Below are positions 1-8,759 of a stretch of DNA of 10,976 nucleotides, one piece after another. The notes beneath the pieces are model-generated. The model did not search any database, was not told where the DNA came from, and was given only the letters and a program-made list of their open reading frames with translations. The stretch comes from Larix sibirica (lineage: Eukaryota > Streptophyta > Pinopsida > Pinales > Pinaceae), in NCBI GenBank assembly GCA_004151065.3, contig NWUY0300010288.1, forward strand, positions 7,795 to 18,770, read 5' to 3'. Every line of letters starts with the position of its first letter. The first letter of the stretch is position 1. A program made the translations under genes and the position numbers.

Positions 1-91
1 TAATTGCTTCATTTATGTCAATTGAATCTCACCAATCCATATTAATATAGTTAATTAGAGTAGACACATCCCTACTATAATCCCCATTAAC

Positions 92-335
92 AAAAGGCCA
101 CTCATAGAACTAGGTGTTTCTCTTGTTGTGAAGAATCTAATTCATGTTTATTTCTTCCCATTCTAAAAGTATTTGTGTTTGGGAATCACTATAAAAAGAG
201 TTACTTGCCAAGATATAGCAATCACCTTTGCTTCTACATTACTACGAGGCATTCAAGTGGTTGTAGTCATTCAAGGTGCAAGCATTAAGTCTTGGAAAAT
301 TTTAATTGGATCTTCTTAATGGTTATCTAACTTAA
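92..335 (+). repeat. Direct repeat block A, copy 1
   Basis: This block is matched, diverged but collinear, by 8160-8402. Anchors seen directly include positions 128-147 against 8191-8210 (19 of 20 bases identical), followed by matching segments around the 'ggaatcacta' and 'gtagtcatt' words. It has no open reading frame worth naming. It is probably one end of a degenerate repetitive element whose other conserved part is block B. The family was not recognised. Boundaries are by eye and could move by tens of bases. Confidence 0.75.
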
Positions 336-1974
336 AATTATTTTCGCGAAGAGGACATTTAAGTTGCTTAATATACCCCATGGACATATAATTTTAAGTC
401 TTTTCACAAAAGGCATTCAAGTGAGGAATCCTTTTCCTTTTAGTGGGATATTGCCAAATAAGTCACCAGCACTACACAAAACAATTCTTTTGTAATCTAA
501 GGATTGGATTCAACTTCAATCAATGATTACAATATCATGTGGTGAAGGATACTTTTACTTACTTAAATTTGTAAGTGATAAAACCATACACATTAGTTTT
601 GAAGCCCGGGATATGAAAAAATTCTAAATAACAATTAAAATCCTAAAATGAAATATGTATTTTATCCTTATCTACTTTATTTTAATAAAAAACATTTTAT
701 TTATTTTAAATAACACATGGAAATGTACACTTGTAATAAGAGTTTTCAATGGTAAAACTAAAAACATAATGAATTATATCTCTCTAAATGAAACTTATCC
801 ATTGATAATCAAAAGCAATCAACATCCAATTAAACACAAAAGCAATCGACATCCAAATAAACATGAAGTTGATTGATCTCCATTAAATCGATCCATAACA
901 ATAAAAAAAACCCACATCAAGTTCAACACAAAGTTGATGAATCTCCAGCGTAAAAGTTACATCCATAACCATCTGCCAGACCATGACTATAGAGAGGACA
1001 TGACAGTTAATGTTATCCCCTTTGTTACAGACATTGTGTTGTGATACGCTTTTTTAAAACTTTAGAAAATAGTGCCTAAATAAGATTTTACAGCTTATAA
1101 TGTCACCAACAAAGGTTCACCCGAGTGAGCTCAATAGTTTGCTTTAACCACATTGAAACATCTATTTAAGGTACAAAAAGATCAAGATATACACAATAAC
1201 GATCTAATAAGATTTATCAAAACATGTCATTTTTATACTTTGCATCTAATCATCTGGTTTCCACTAAATATCTATGGCAGCGCTTTGCAAGATCTAAGGA
1301 AACCATTGTGTAGATAGTCATTCTCTATAAGAGTCCCCGCAGGACTCATTAGAACATTCAAAATTTGTTCAGGTTGAGGTATCTACACTTGGAGACATTG
1401 AGCAACGTTTAGTCCAATGCTAATGAAGTCTGATTTAGGGAGTTCAAATTTGCTACATAGCATAGAAAAAAATTATAATTGCAAGTCTTAAAACCAATTC
1501 TCACAACTCGCTAGAGTAGCTTTATGACCTTTTATAGAAGGCTACCCTAGAACAAACTCAACACAGGTTAAACAACAAAAAACTTATAAAAGTAAAGCCT
1601 AATATATGCATCTTCAATGATGTCCCTTAATTTATGCTATGTAGATATTTTGAATTTGAATTGAGGAATATGGGAAGCTAAAAAGTAACTCTACACTTAT
1701 TTGGGACCCATATTTTGAGAGTCATACAGGTTACAAAGATTAAAAGGGAGTTGTTGCAAAAGCATTGCAACAACAAAATTGCCTGTTAAAATAACTTGGA
1801 ATAGTCAATGGTTTTAGTCAAAAGTTATATCTATACAAAGAAAAATGTGCCTATTACCTTTATCAATATCCCTATATACACACAAGAAAGTGTCAAATAA
1901 AATATTCTATTCCAAAACAATAATGTCCTCACACCAAGTATCATCTCCACACACACCACTAACTAGCATGATTG
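336..1974. other. Non-genic interior of repeat copy 1
   Basis: No gene is supported here. The stretch separates blocks A and B of the first repeat copy and has no visible similarity to the corresponding interior of the second copy (8403-9379). The 73-codon plus-strand frame at 655-876 is rich in Ile, Asn and Lys, as expected from AT-rich non-coding DNA, and includes the 27-bp tandem repeat. On the minus strand, 1463-1272 reads as two open stretches of 26 and 36 codons in one frame separated by a TAG. This is mildly protein-like, but too short and broken to call. Confidence 0.6.
811..864 (+). repeat. 27-bp tandem duplication (2 units)
   Basis: Units 811-837 and 838-864 begin 'aaaagcaatc' and match at 24 of 27 positions. 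It is a simple local duplication with no sign of function. Confidence 0.85.
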
Positions 1975-2133
1975 ATTGTTATCTCCCAATGAGTTCTTCA
2001 CCTAGGCTCTCATCAAACTGGATATGCCCTTGGACCCTCAACAAGAAAGAAGTGTTTTCACAATCCTGACTCCTTGAAGATGTAAGCAAAACATGATAGT
2101 AGTGGGTGTCAAATTCCTCTCTACACTCATAAG

Positions 2134-2376
2134 TTGCAATTTAGCATTGCCAAACTCAATAACAAACATCCCACCTACATATCTAATCACCATAAAACCA
2201 AAAAAAAATCACCATCAAGCAAGGTCGATTGTAAGTGTGAATACCACAAGGGGCATGAGGGAGAGCTATACCTACTCCTTGGAAACCTTCCCTTGAACAC
2301 TTGTCCATCACCTTACCTGTCTCACCATGCATTTGGGTACATTGGTGTAGAGATTAAATTAAAAAATGTAGCTTAA
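2134..2376 (+). other. Short open frame over the conserved core of block B (copy 1)
   Basis: This 80-codon plus-strand frame runs MQFSIAKLNNKHP... to ...GVEIKLKNVA. It includes a His/Cys-containing stretch, VDCKCEYHKGHEGEL. The matching region of copy 2 keeps the second half of the frame open (about 9605-9750), but its first half has stops and is out of frame. The minus strand is also open over the same core in both copies, with a shared GIALPHAPCGIHT. Between the copies, the nine differences counted over the second half do not favour silent changes (three silent, six replacing), so coding is not demonstrated. No family was recognised. Treat it as a conserved core of unknown role rather than a gene. 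Confidence 0.25.
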
Positions 2377-2704
2377 TTCTATATGATACAATAAATCTAT
2401 GGTATCCAATACATCTCAAGGGTTTTCCCATTTTAGCCAAGACCTATTTATTCAAATAAGTCGTTTGATTTACTATTAGGTCAAAGTCAAATGAATCTAG
2501 TAGACAATAAATTCTTTATAACATTCTATATAAAATCTAGTGTCATTTCCCAAGTATTAGTGAGACCAATGATGAGAGAAAAGTCTCCAAATATTAATGG
2601 ATGAATTTCTACTTAGTTATTGGTTGTTCTCCCTCCTCCTTAATTTTTTATCATAAAGAAACAATGTACACCTAACACCCCAATTATGTAATATTAATAT
2701 TCTA

Positions 2705-2726
2705 TATAATATAGATCTATATTATA
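2705..2726. repeat. 22-bp perfect palindrome centred on AGATCT
   Basis: The AT-rich arms on either side of AGATCT (2713-2718) are exact reverse complements over 22 bp. The aligned region of repeat copy 2 (about 10108-10125) lacks about 20 bases at this point, so the palindrome appears specific to copy 1. It could arise from a local inverted duplication. No function is implied. Confidence 0.85.
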
Positions 2727-2762
2727 GATATACATATTTTTATTTGTATCTTACTTTTTTTT

Positions 2763-2955
2763 CAGAGAAATAAAAAATGTACTATTATTTCGAAATGAAA
2801 TCAAAAAGTACAAAGCAAGATGGATGGCGAAACCAAGATCAAACCATTTTTGAGGATCATAACTAATGCAATAATAGAAAAAACTGACATTTGTCTCAAC
2901 AAACTATCAGAACAGTCAGTCCCAAAATAAACATGACAAAAGACAAGAGTCATAG
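2763..2955 (-). other. Probable LINE 3' untranslated region
   Basis: On the minus strand this T-rich sequence lies between the TAA that ends the RNase H frame and a run of eight A at 2762-2755. That layout fits a LINE 3' UTR with a short poly(A) tail. It has no open frame. The last 40-50 bases (2763-2806) are ambiguous, because they also weakly resemble block B of copy 2. Confidence 0.6.
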
Positions 2956-3639
2956 TTAAGCCTCAGCAAAAAAAGAGTTGTAACTGCCCATCGAGACAAG
3001 ATGATTTTCCACCCATTCTTCCCAGTGTAGTGTGCCTGGATCTCCATCAATAGCCAGTTTTGAAAGTGCATCTGCTTCAGCATTATTTTCTCTATAAGTG
3101 TGATTAATGGAGAGATTCTGAAAAAGAGTCATATAATCAGAAATCCTGGAACACTAGTATTGTAATGTGATATTCTTAATATTTGCAGGTTTATTTTCCC
3201 AATGGATAACCACCATAGAATCACCAAAGATCTGAATTGAGTCCAGACTGCACAGATGGGCAACTTTTAAAAGACCCCATAAGACTAAAAGTTCAGCCTT
3301 GGTATTTGTACCCGATCCTCCAGAAAGTCGAAACTTGAGTAAAAGAGAAGTTCCACAGCTAATAAGAAAACCAGCACTACATTTATAGTTTGTCTCCGCC
3401 CCATCAAAGAAACCATGCAGATCATCTCTGTCCAAATCCATGAGCTTATGAGATCTCTTAGCCTTCTTTGAACATGCCGAATCCTTTGCATATAGGTGAA
3501 AGAGACTCCAGAAACTAGAAATAGTTTGTGAAATAGATGGCTTGATGTCTTGGAAAATGGCTCTGTTTCTAGTATTCCAAATGACCCAATCCAGAAAACC
3601 CGGCATACTAATACAATGATGGTTTTTATGTTTCCACAA
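2956..3639 (-). pseudogene. LINE ORF2 remnant: C-terminal RNase H domain
   Basis: This is a minus-strand frame of 161 codons followed by an in-frame TAG (3156-3154) and 65 more codons to a TAA at 2958-2956. It matches the plant RNase H-like domain (RVT_3 type). The motif FFDGA carries Asp79, GGSGTNTKAELL carries Glu116, and FGDSMVV carries Asp140. The fourth acidic residue is in HTYRENNAEADALSK after the stop (about 3072). All four expected catalytic acidic positions are therefore still readable. The domain would degrade RNA in RNA-DNA hybrids during retrotransposition. The single in-frame stop sits between the third and fourth catalytic residues, so the copy would lack the last one. The IWNTRN..IF lead-in before the domain is typical of the family. 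Confidence 0.93.
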
Positions 3640-4118
3640 TGTTTAGTTCCTTACATATCCTTTTCCAAACTTGCCAAGAGAAATTGCAGCGAAAAAACAA
3701 GTGATAATAGGAGTCCACTCCATTTCTACAAATTATGCAATAGCTAGGACCAACTTTCCCACGTTTGCACAGATTTTCCCATGTTAAAATTTTATTATTT
3801 AAAACTAGCCAAAGGAAACATTTAATCTTGAGAGGCATTTTCCATTTCCAAAAAATCAGATGTCACCATTTTCTTTGATCATCAACATGCTGCTCAACAA
3901 TAGTCTGATATGCATAACTAGCAGTAACCTGACCATGCATAACTAGCAGTAACTTGACCATTCACTGGATTTCCAGCCCATACTAAAACATCATTTCCCT
4001 TTGATAACCGAATGCCAACACTGTTCATATTTTTTACATACTCATTCCATTCCACTTCCCATCTCCCAGCCAGACCAAGATCGGATGTAGTTTTCCAATA
4101 TGAAATGTCCTTTACCAT
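3640..4118 (-). pseudogene. LINE ORF2 remnant: zf-RVT zinc-binding region
   Basis: Two minus-strand frames (4118-3918 and 3838-3626) together cover the region that normally follows RT in plant L1 proteins. The first contains the usual '.D.LVWAGNPVNG..T..YA' type segment. The second begins MPLKIKCFLWLVLNNKILTW and carries the zf-RVT spacing of Cys and His: CIIC (residues 34 and 37), then His46 and Cys51 in HLFFRC. The break between the frames is explained by a 25-bp tandem duplication at 3911-3960. An in-frame TGA remains near 3864. A further frame change near 3640 separates it from the RNase H frame. The region is non-functional. Confidence 0.9.
3911..3960 (-). repeat. 25-bp tandem duplication inside the LINE
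   Basis: Units 3911-3935 and 3936-3960 differ at a single base. Because 25 is not a multiple of three, the extra unit shifts the minus-strand frame, which runs into a TAG inside the second-read unit. Removing one unit conceptually keeps the frame running on toward the zf-RVT segment, so the duplication is a lesion that arose after insertion. Confidence 0.92.
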
Positions 4119-4142
4119 GTAACTTTTTCTATTGAATTGATT

Positions 4143-4460
4143 TAAGGAAATTAACCAAAACCTGTAAGGTGTCTATGGAGGTCCAGAGAAAGATTATTTC
4201 CAAAGAGGCCCCGCCACAAACTCTTCAAAGATAAAGTAGTATTGAACCAGTATTGATATTCCAGCCCCCAAATCTTTTCAGTAATGCCAAAGAAAACTAG
4301 TTTGACAAGTGATAATGGCTACCATCCAAATTTCCAGACCAAAGAAACTGAAACATTAAGCTATTCAGTTTACTTGAGGAATTTTTGCCAATAAAGTCCA
4401 ATAGACCGGGATGCAACTTAAAACTGCCTTTAGCATTATGAGCCTACCACCCACGGATAG
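4143..4460 (-). pseudogene. LINE ORF2 remnant: C-terminal part of reverse transcriptase
   Basis: Minus-strand reading shows the conserved end of plant L1 reverse transcriptases: LSVGGR, then MLKAVLSCIPVYW, FQFLWSGN and SLKSLWRGLFGNN, in the usual order. The catalytic palm with the YxDD motif is not present in the window. A frameshift lies after the 'LLAKIP' segment near 4375. A stop and a further frame change follow between about 4295 and 4245. In an intact element this protein copies the element RNA into DNA at the target site. Here it is a broken remnant that leads into the zf-RVT region. Confidence 0.88.
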
Positions 4461-4461
4461 G

Positions 4462-4610
4462 CTTAAAAGAATTTAATTCTCATTTTATTTTATAATGAAA
4501 TAAAACAGTCCTTAAAAAGTTCCTTTGGAAAAGTAAATAAGGTCCATACTTTCAACGTGAATTGGGTGTCCTATTTCTAAACAATAATAATAGGAATCAC
4601 GGATACCAAA
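4462..4610 (+). repeat. Direct repeat block B, copy 1, right part
   Basis: This is the continuation of block B beyond the LINE. It aligns with about 10143-10305, with a 15-base identical anchor at 4541-4555 against 10240-10254 and surrounding matches such as 'tgggtgtcc'. Similarity fades after about 4600, although weak matches may extend to about 4650. It shows that the LINE is an insertion into a pre-existing repeat. Confidence 0.85.
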
Positions 4611-5580
4611 GAGTGGTATATTATATACACTAAAAAGAATGCTGTGATTCATGAGGTTCAAATTGATAAAGATTAAAGTACTCCTTTGTTTGATTTTAAA
4701 GTTTTGTATGATTATACAAGATAATGTAAGAAACGTTTTTGCATTTAGTAGCTACAGTTTAATGAAGCAATTATATAAAATTCAATGACCCTTATCTGTA
4801 AACCTTTTCCACCTTTATCTTATTACTTGCCTCTTCTCCATGAATTCTGTATAACATGTGTCAAATCATTTCTCCTGTCTTTTTGATTCTGTATCTAACT
4901 TTCTGCGCCATTGTTTAATAAACAATTGGAAAATAAAACCTTCTATCATGGAAGCAATAAAAACCTGCTGTTTCTACAAATAAATTCTTATTTTAGTAAA
5001 GTGTTACAAGCAGTCAGTTTCATTCCGTGCCAAGTTGCTGGATCTAATCCTACACCTATACTTTCACTCATTATTCTTATAAGGCGTGGCCATAACATGA
5101 AGACAGTGACATCTTAATTTGATTCTAATAATAGTCAGAGCAGATCTGGAGATCCCTGATACCCAATCCTCACTGTCTAGTAACGTAAAGCACTGGCAGG
5201 TTTGAAGCAGTTGTGTGAGATTCGCAGCTTTATAATAAGATCATATTCTCAATTTTAATCATCAGGTAATTGAGCTCTTGCATATTAAAAAAATAGGTGA
5301 TATAAAAATTAGCACAACCACTTTAATTCAAAATGTCATTGAGTGATCTAAGAAATTGTGGAGATCATTACAATATTTCTCCACTGAGAAGAAAGTCTTA
5401 ACACATCACATGCAAATGGCAATTGGCAGCTAAGAAGAGAACAGTGCCATTGAAGAGCTGTCAGTTCTGATCCGAATCTGTTGTATTGATTATATGAATA
5501 AATGGGCAGTTTACCATGGTAGGAATTAAAGAGTAAATTGTGAATAACTTTGCAACAAGATCATGCACAGTAAATAATGA
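4611..5580. other. Intergenic stretch, no confident gene
   Basis: From about 4800 onward the sequence is slightly less AT-rich and more complex than its surroundings, and it is not shared with the second repeat copy. A plus-strand open stretch of about 33 codons at about 5109-5210 ends ...DTQSSLSSNVKHWQV. The 68-codon frame at 4911-5117 looks like chance. Part of this could be intron or exon debris belonging with the fragment at 5581-5814, but no clear splice structure is visible. Confidence 0.4.
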
Positions 5581-5814
5581 AAACATAGAAGTGGTACTTG
5601 CTACAGAGTTACATCAGTCAAACTTCAGAGGTTGGCATTTAATGTATCTAAACGAGGTCAATGGCTTTCCACTTTTGCGAAACACCTGGAAATGACAGAT
5701 ACTGTGGGTGAGAAGCGTAAGTTTTCCAAGTTTTGGCAGAATACGTATGACTTCAACGTTCCAAACAGACATTTTATAGGGTGGATAGACTCTCTAAAAC
5801 CTTTGCAGACTTGA
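5581..5814 (+). CDS. Unidentified coding fragment or possible 3' exon
   Basis: The frame is open from just after a TGA at 5578-5580 to a TGA at 5812-5814 (77 codons). It has no ATG near its start. The composition is less AT-driven than elsewhere and looks protein-like, with Trp, Phe and Lys in mixed context (GQWLSTFAKHLEMTD, KRKFSKFWQNTYDFNVP, HFIGWIDSLKPL). Possible splice-acceptor AG dinucleotides occur at about 5606, 5617 and 5628, so it could be a terminal exon or a captured gene piece. I do not recognise a family. Chance openness cannot be excluded at this length. Confidence 0.3.
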   Translation, partial: KHRSGTCYRVTSVKLQRLAFNVSKRGQWLSTFAKHLEMTDTVGEKRKFSKFWQNTYDFNVPNRHFIGWIDSLKPLQT

Positions 5815-6652
5815 GTATTACATATTTTTCATTCGAGGATGATAAAACCTATCTTAATTTTATTATAAAATGGTAATGAGTATAGTCATTATTGGGTGTT
5901 ATTTACAATTTGTAAATCCAAATTCAAAATTATCCTAATTATTTAAGAAAAATCAATATCATCTTAAACCGTTAACATATAGCTTTTAGTCAAAAGATTT
6001 TTATTTATTTCAATTTTTTTTAATTTAAATATTAATCATCACTACATATAAATATCTTTATCAATGACTCAATTTTATTAGAAAAATTAATTATATTTTA
6101 CATTATGATTAGCACTTTTATTCTTCTATCTATTTTGATATGGGTAAAAGAATACTACCTTAAGTTAAAAAAAACAGATAGTAATAAATATTTTGATATG
6201 GGTAAAAGAATACTAACTTAAATTAAAAAACACAAATAGCAATGAAGTATATCTACCCCATTGTCTTAAAACATACAAATATTTCAAAGCAAAATACAAC
6301 TATTGCATGCATTTCTGAACATTTAAATTGTACATTTTTATAACTAAGTATATTATACTTTACAAATAACATTAAATATGTGTAGTAAACAAATTATTAT
6401 TTTCTATATAATCCCCCATATGGAGTGATAGGGACATGATATTATCGTGATGGTGCCTCCACTTAGCATAGTTGTAAGTCACACCATCGAATAAGTGGAA
6501 GTGCATGCACTCAATTGCACGATGAAAAATCAGTGAAGATTAGTGGTTCTAATTCTCTAGCTCTATGTTAGTGGTTACATATGCGTTCTATGTTTTACCA
6601 ATGAGTCTATAATAAGCTAGATAATAAGCTGGAAGGAGTATGATCACGCTTT
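5815..6652. other. AT-rich intergenic stretch
   Basis: This stretch is very AT-rich from 5815 to about 6420, with poly-T and poly-A tracts and one tandem repeat. No gene is supported. From about 6420 the composition becomes more mixed and leads into the coding relic. Around 6449-6499 two short inverted repeats are interleaved: 'gatggtg' with 'caccatc', and 'tccactta' with 'taagtgga'. This may be chance. Confidence 0.6.
6133..6248 (+). repeat. 58-bp tandem duplication (2 units)
   Basis: The two units start with 'ttttgatatgggtaaaagaa' at 6133 and 6191. The first 25 or so bases are identical, and the remainder differs by a few substitutions and small indels. It lies in AT-rich filler and has no sign of function. 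Confidence 0.9.
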
Positions 6653-7411
6653 ATGTGGGAGAATTGGAAGTTCAGAGGTTTGTTGGAGTCCCATGGAGCA
6701 AGAATTAGAGCTCTCAAAGTTAGATTATCCCAAGTTTATCATAACCAAAAGCTACAATATTCATAAGGAACAATTGATAGGTGTGGTTCTCCCCTCGAAG
6801 AAATCCAACCTATTCTCACTCAATCAATTGATAAAAGCATTGGTTGTGTCTTGAAAGGAATTACAACGGAGATTCCAAACCACCTCCAGCCATTGGTAAG
6901 TGATCGTGGGAATTAACTACCTCTATTTTCAACCATAAGTGGCAAGCTTAACAAGTGAAAATCAGTAATGGATGACACAATTCTCCCAATCTAGTTAGAC
7001 GAGGCTAATCTAGGTATGCATGAAGGAACTCAAAAGGCCCACTAAAGTAGAAAATGAAGCTAGAGAAGTAGTCATGTTCTACCATGGGAAATTTCTTACT
7101 ACTATCAAGGCCAAAGTAGAGAGAATTGAGCAACAGGAGAGGAAGAGGTGAGGCACTATACTCTCTAAGGACATTGACTATGAACTAATGAATTGGATCT
7201 CTAATATAGTTTTTTACACAAGAGAGACACTAACTACTTTAAGCAAATTGACTTTGATTGGCATACCAAATCTATTGTAGCTCGGGTTGTTGAAGAAAAG
7301 GGGGCTCAACAAAAAGCAATCCTTGGGAAACTGGAGCTCTTGGACAAGATATATGAGCCCCTCATTAAATTCCTTTGGAACATGAAAGCTATAACACAAG
7401 ATAAGCACTAA
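6653..7411 (+). pseudogene. Broken plus-strand coding relic, family not recognised
   Basis: Protein-like text continues through two plus-strand frames with stops. One frame gives 37 codons from an ATG at 6653, then 49 open codons at 6767-6913 (SPLEEIQPILTQSIDKSIGC, LKGITTEIPNHLQPLVSD). It runs on with stops to about 7050. A second frame covers 7020-7151 (VVMFYHGKFLTTIKAKVERI). The first frame resumes at 7205-7411 for 68 codons (VEEKGAQQKAILGKLELLDK, IYEPLIKFLWNMKAI). There are thus at least two frameshifts and several stops. The minus-strand frame at 7462-7214 is its shadow. It is Lys/Glu-rich with few Cys and shows no catalytic motif I can name. It may be an old transposon-derived or host gene relic. 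Coding origin is inferred from residue composition only. Confidence 0.45.
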
Positions 7412-8159
7412 GAAAATCAGTTGGACATTGCATAGAGAAGCTTGATGGTTCCAATCCCACATTCATTTATGTGAATTCACAATATAAAGTTGTTGACTAA
7501 GTGTTGTAATGACATGGTAATGACTCCTTAAATTATTTTTATTTTTTATTTTATTTTATGACAAACAACAATATAAATATCCCCTGTGAGAGTACTATGA
7601 GTAGGAAAAGTATATTAATTGTTTATACCCTCGTTATAGACACAAATGAGTACAATTAGAACTGATGGTTACCTAGTTTACCATCCATGAACCACGGGGA
7701 ATAGGTTGTTCTTTAGACATAGATGAAAAATATTCAAACACATAATGCTCCCTATTTGGGCTTAAGATCATCACTCATAATTTTTGACACATTATAGACT
7801 TAGTTTCCCTAGTGACAAGTTACATTAAAAACATTAACAATAAAATGAGCTATCTTTTTTGTACATTACAAGTAGAATAGTCCATCTAGCTTCAACAAAA
7901 AAAGATAAACAATAACTTGACCATTATCATTGAAAAACATGTTTGACATTTAATTAGTTGAAATTGATTTATTATATTTATTCTTAAACCCTTTTCATTA
8001 TGACTATACATCTCTATTGTATTGCCATATTTTTGTATTTATTTTTTAAATTTCTCTTCAAGAAAATCTAATTAGTATTAGGATTATTTGTTTTAGTATA
8101 TCACATACCATTAATTTTTCCTTCAAATTTGTTGAAGATCACATAACATGATATTAAAG
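7412..8159. other. AT-rich intergenic stretch
   Basis: No gene, RNA or recognisable element is seen. A T-rich low-complexity run lies at about 7530-7558. The stretch ends at block A of the second repeat copy. Confidence 0.6.
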
Positions 8160-8402
8160 ACCACCCAAACAACTAGATGTTTTTCTTGATGTGAAGAATC
8201 CAATTCATGTCTCTTTCTTTCCATTCTAATTAAGAGACTTTTGTGATTTGGAATCACTACATAAGAAGAGTTAATTGGAGATATATAGTAATCGCCTTTA
8301 CTTGTATATTAATATGAAGCACTAAAGTGGATGTAGTCATTGAAATGCAACCATTGAGGTTTAGAAATTTTTAATTCTATCTACTTATTGGTAATCAAAC
8401 AT
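8160..8402 (+). repeat. Direct repeat block A, copy 2
   Basis: This block is collinear with 92-335 in the same orientation, about 8.06 kb away, and diverged by many substitutions and small indels. As in copy 1, unrelated sequence follows it before block B. Confidence 0.75.
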
Positions 8403-8759
8403 AGTCTTCTCACCAAGATGTGGGGCATGTATGGTGAACGAATCTTGCATAAGATTACGTGGGTCAATTGAGGATAGATCGACTCATATGTAGGGTCGAC
8501 TGAGGTCTGACCAAGGAGCCGAATAGGACTAGGCACTAGTCAATGGCACCAGTCGAATCCTAGAATGGATCACAATAAGTTATTGTGTTTCCTATTTATT
8601 TTTCAAGTGGGCAAAAAGAAGCTCAAAAAAATAAAAAAATAAAAATAAAAACTTTTTTAATGATTTAGAAATGTCTCAATCAATCCTATTAAGCATATAA
8701 TTGTATTACTTGACAAACTATACCAAAATCAACATGCATGTAAACAACACAAGATAATC
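8403..8759. other. Interior of repeat copy 2: mixed segment with an A-rich run
   Basis: Positions about 8440-8580 are more GC-rich than the surroundings and contain repeated 'gtcgac'/'gatcga' words. An A-rich simple run (A6-7 interrupted by single T) follows at 8622-8650. The order of a GC-richer body then an A-rich tail could mark a small retroposed sequence. A 'gtcgaatcc' word at about 8550 resembles part of a Pol III B box, but no convincing A box or target duplication was found, so no SINE is called. Confidence 0.35.

Larger units (their letters stand above)
1975..2754 (+). repeat. Direct repeat block B, copy 1, left part
   Basis: This part is collinear with 9380 to about 10145. A 19-base identical anchor lies at 1997-2015 against 9397-9415, and 2221-2280 matches 9614-9673 at 58 of 60 bases. 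Similarity is otherwise clearly lower, with many substitutions and small indels. One indel of about 40 bp is present in copy 2 near 9870-9920 and absent here near 2480; it is bounded by short 'gtcaa'/'aagtcaa' repeats. The block stops where the L1-like element begins and resumes at about 4462. The family is unknown; a terminal or LTR region of a degenerate retroelement is one possibility. Confidence 0.85.
2755..4461 (-). mobile_element. 5'-truncated plant L1-like (LINE) retrotransposon with RNase H, degenerate
   Basis: Read on the minus strand, the element runs from the end of the reverse transcriptase through a zf-RVT zinc-binding region to an RNase H domain, then about 190 bp of 3' untranslated sequence and a run of eight A (eight T at 2755-2762 on the plus strand). 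The endonuclease and the RT catalytic core are absent, so the copy is strongly 5'-truncated, as is common for LINEs. It interrupts block B, and the second repeat copy at about 10145-10190 has no such insertion. The right edge is set near 4461 because RT similarity (LSVGGR, 4460-4443) ends there and similarity to copy 2 resumes. A clear target-site duplication was not found; 'ctta' at both edges is all I see. An alternative left edge is near 2806, where 'aatgaaat' text resembles 4494-4501. Several frameshifts and stops make it non-functional. Confidence 0.92.

Noticed and set aside
655-876. 73-codon plus-strand open frame
   Set aside because: It is Ile/Asn/Lys-rich as expected from AT-rich DNA, includes a 27-bp tandem repeat, and has no motif.
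1845-2069. 74-codon plus-strand frame across the start of block B
   Set aside because: It crosses the boundary between unrelated interior and block B, and the copy-2 counterpart does not keep it open. Chance is likely.
3550-3747. 65-codon plus-strand frame inside the LINE
   Set aside because: It is antisense to the zf-RVT and RNase H reading frames, whose motifs are clear.
6653-7411. hAT transposase identity, from a 'EPLIKFLW' segment resembling the PLI..LR part of plant hAT proteins
   Set aside because: Only a few residues match, and the catalytic and dimerisation motifs are not seen.
7214-7462. 82-codon minus-strand open frame
   Set aside because: It is the antisense shadow of the better plus-strand coding relic at 7205-7411, with a hydrophobic, chance-like composition.
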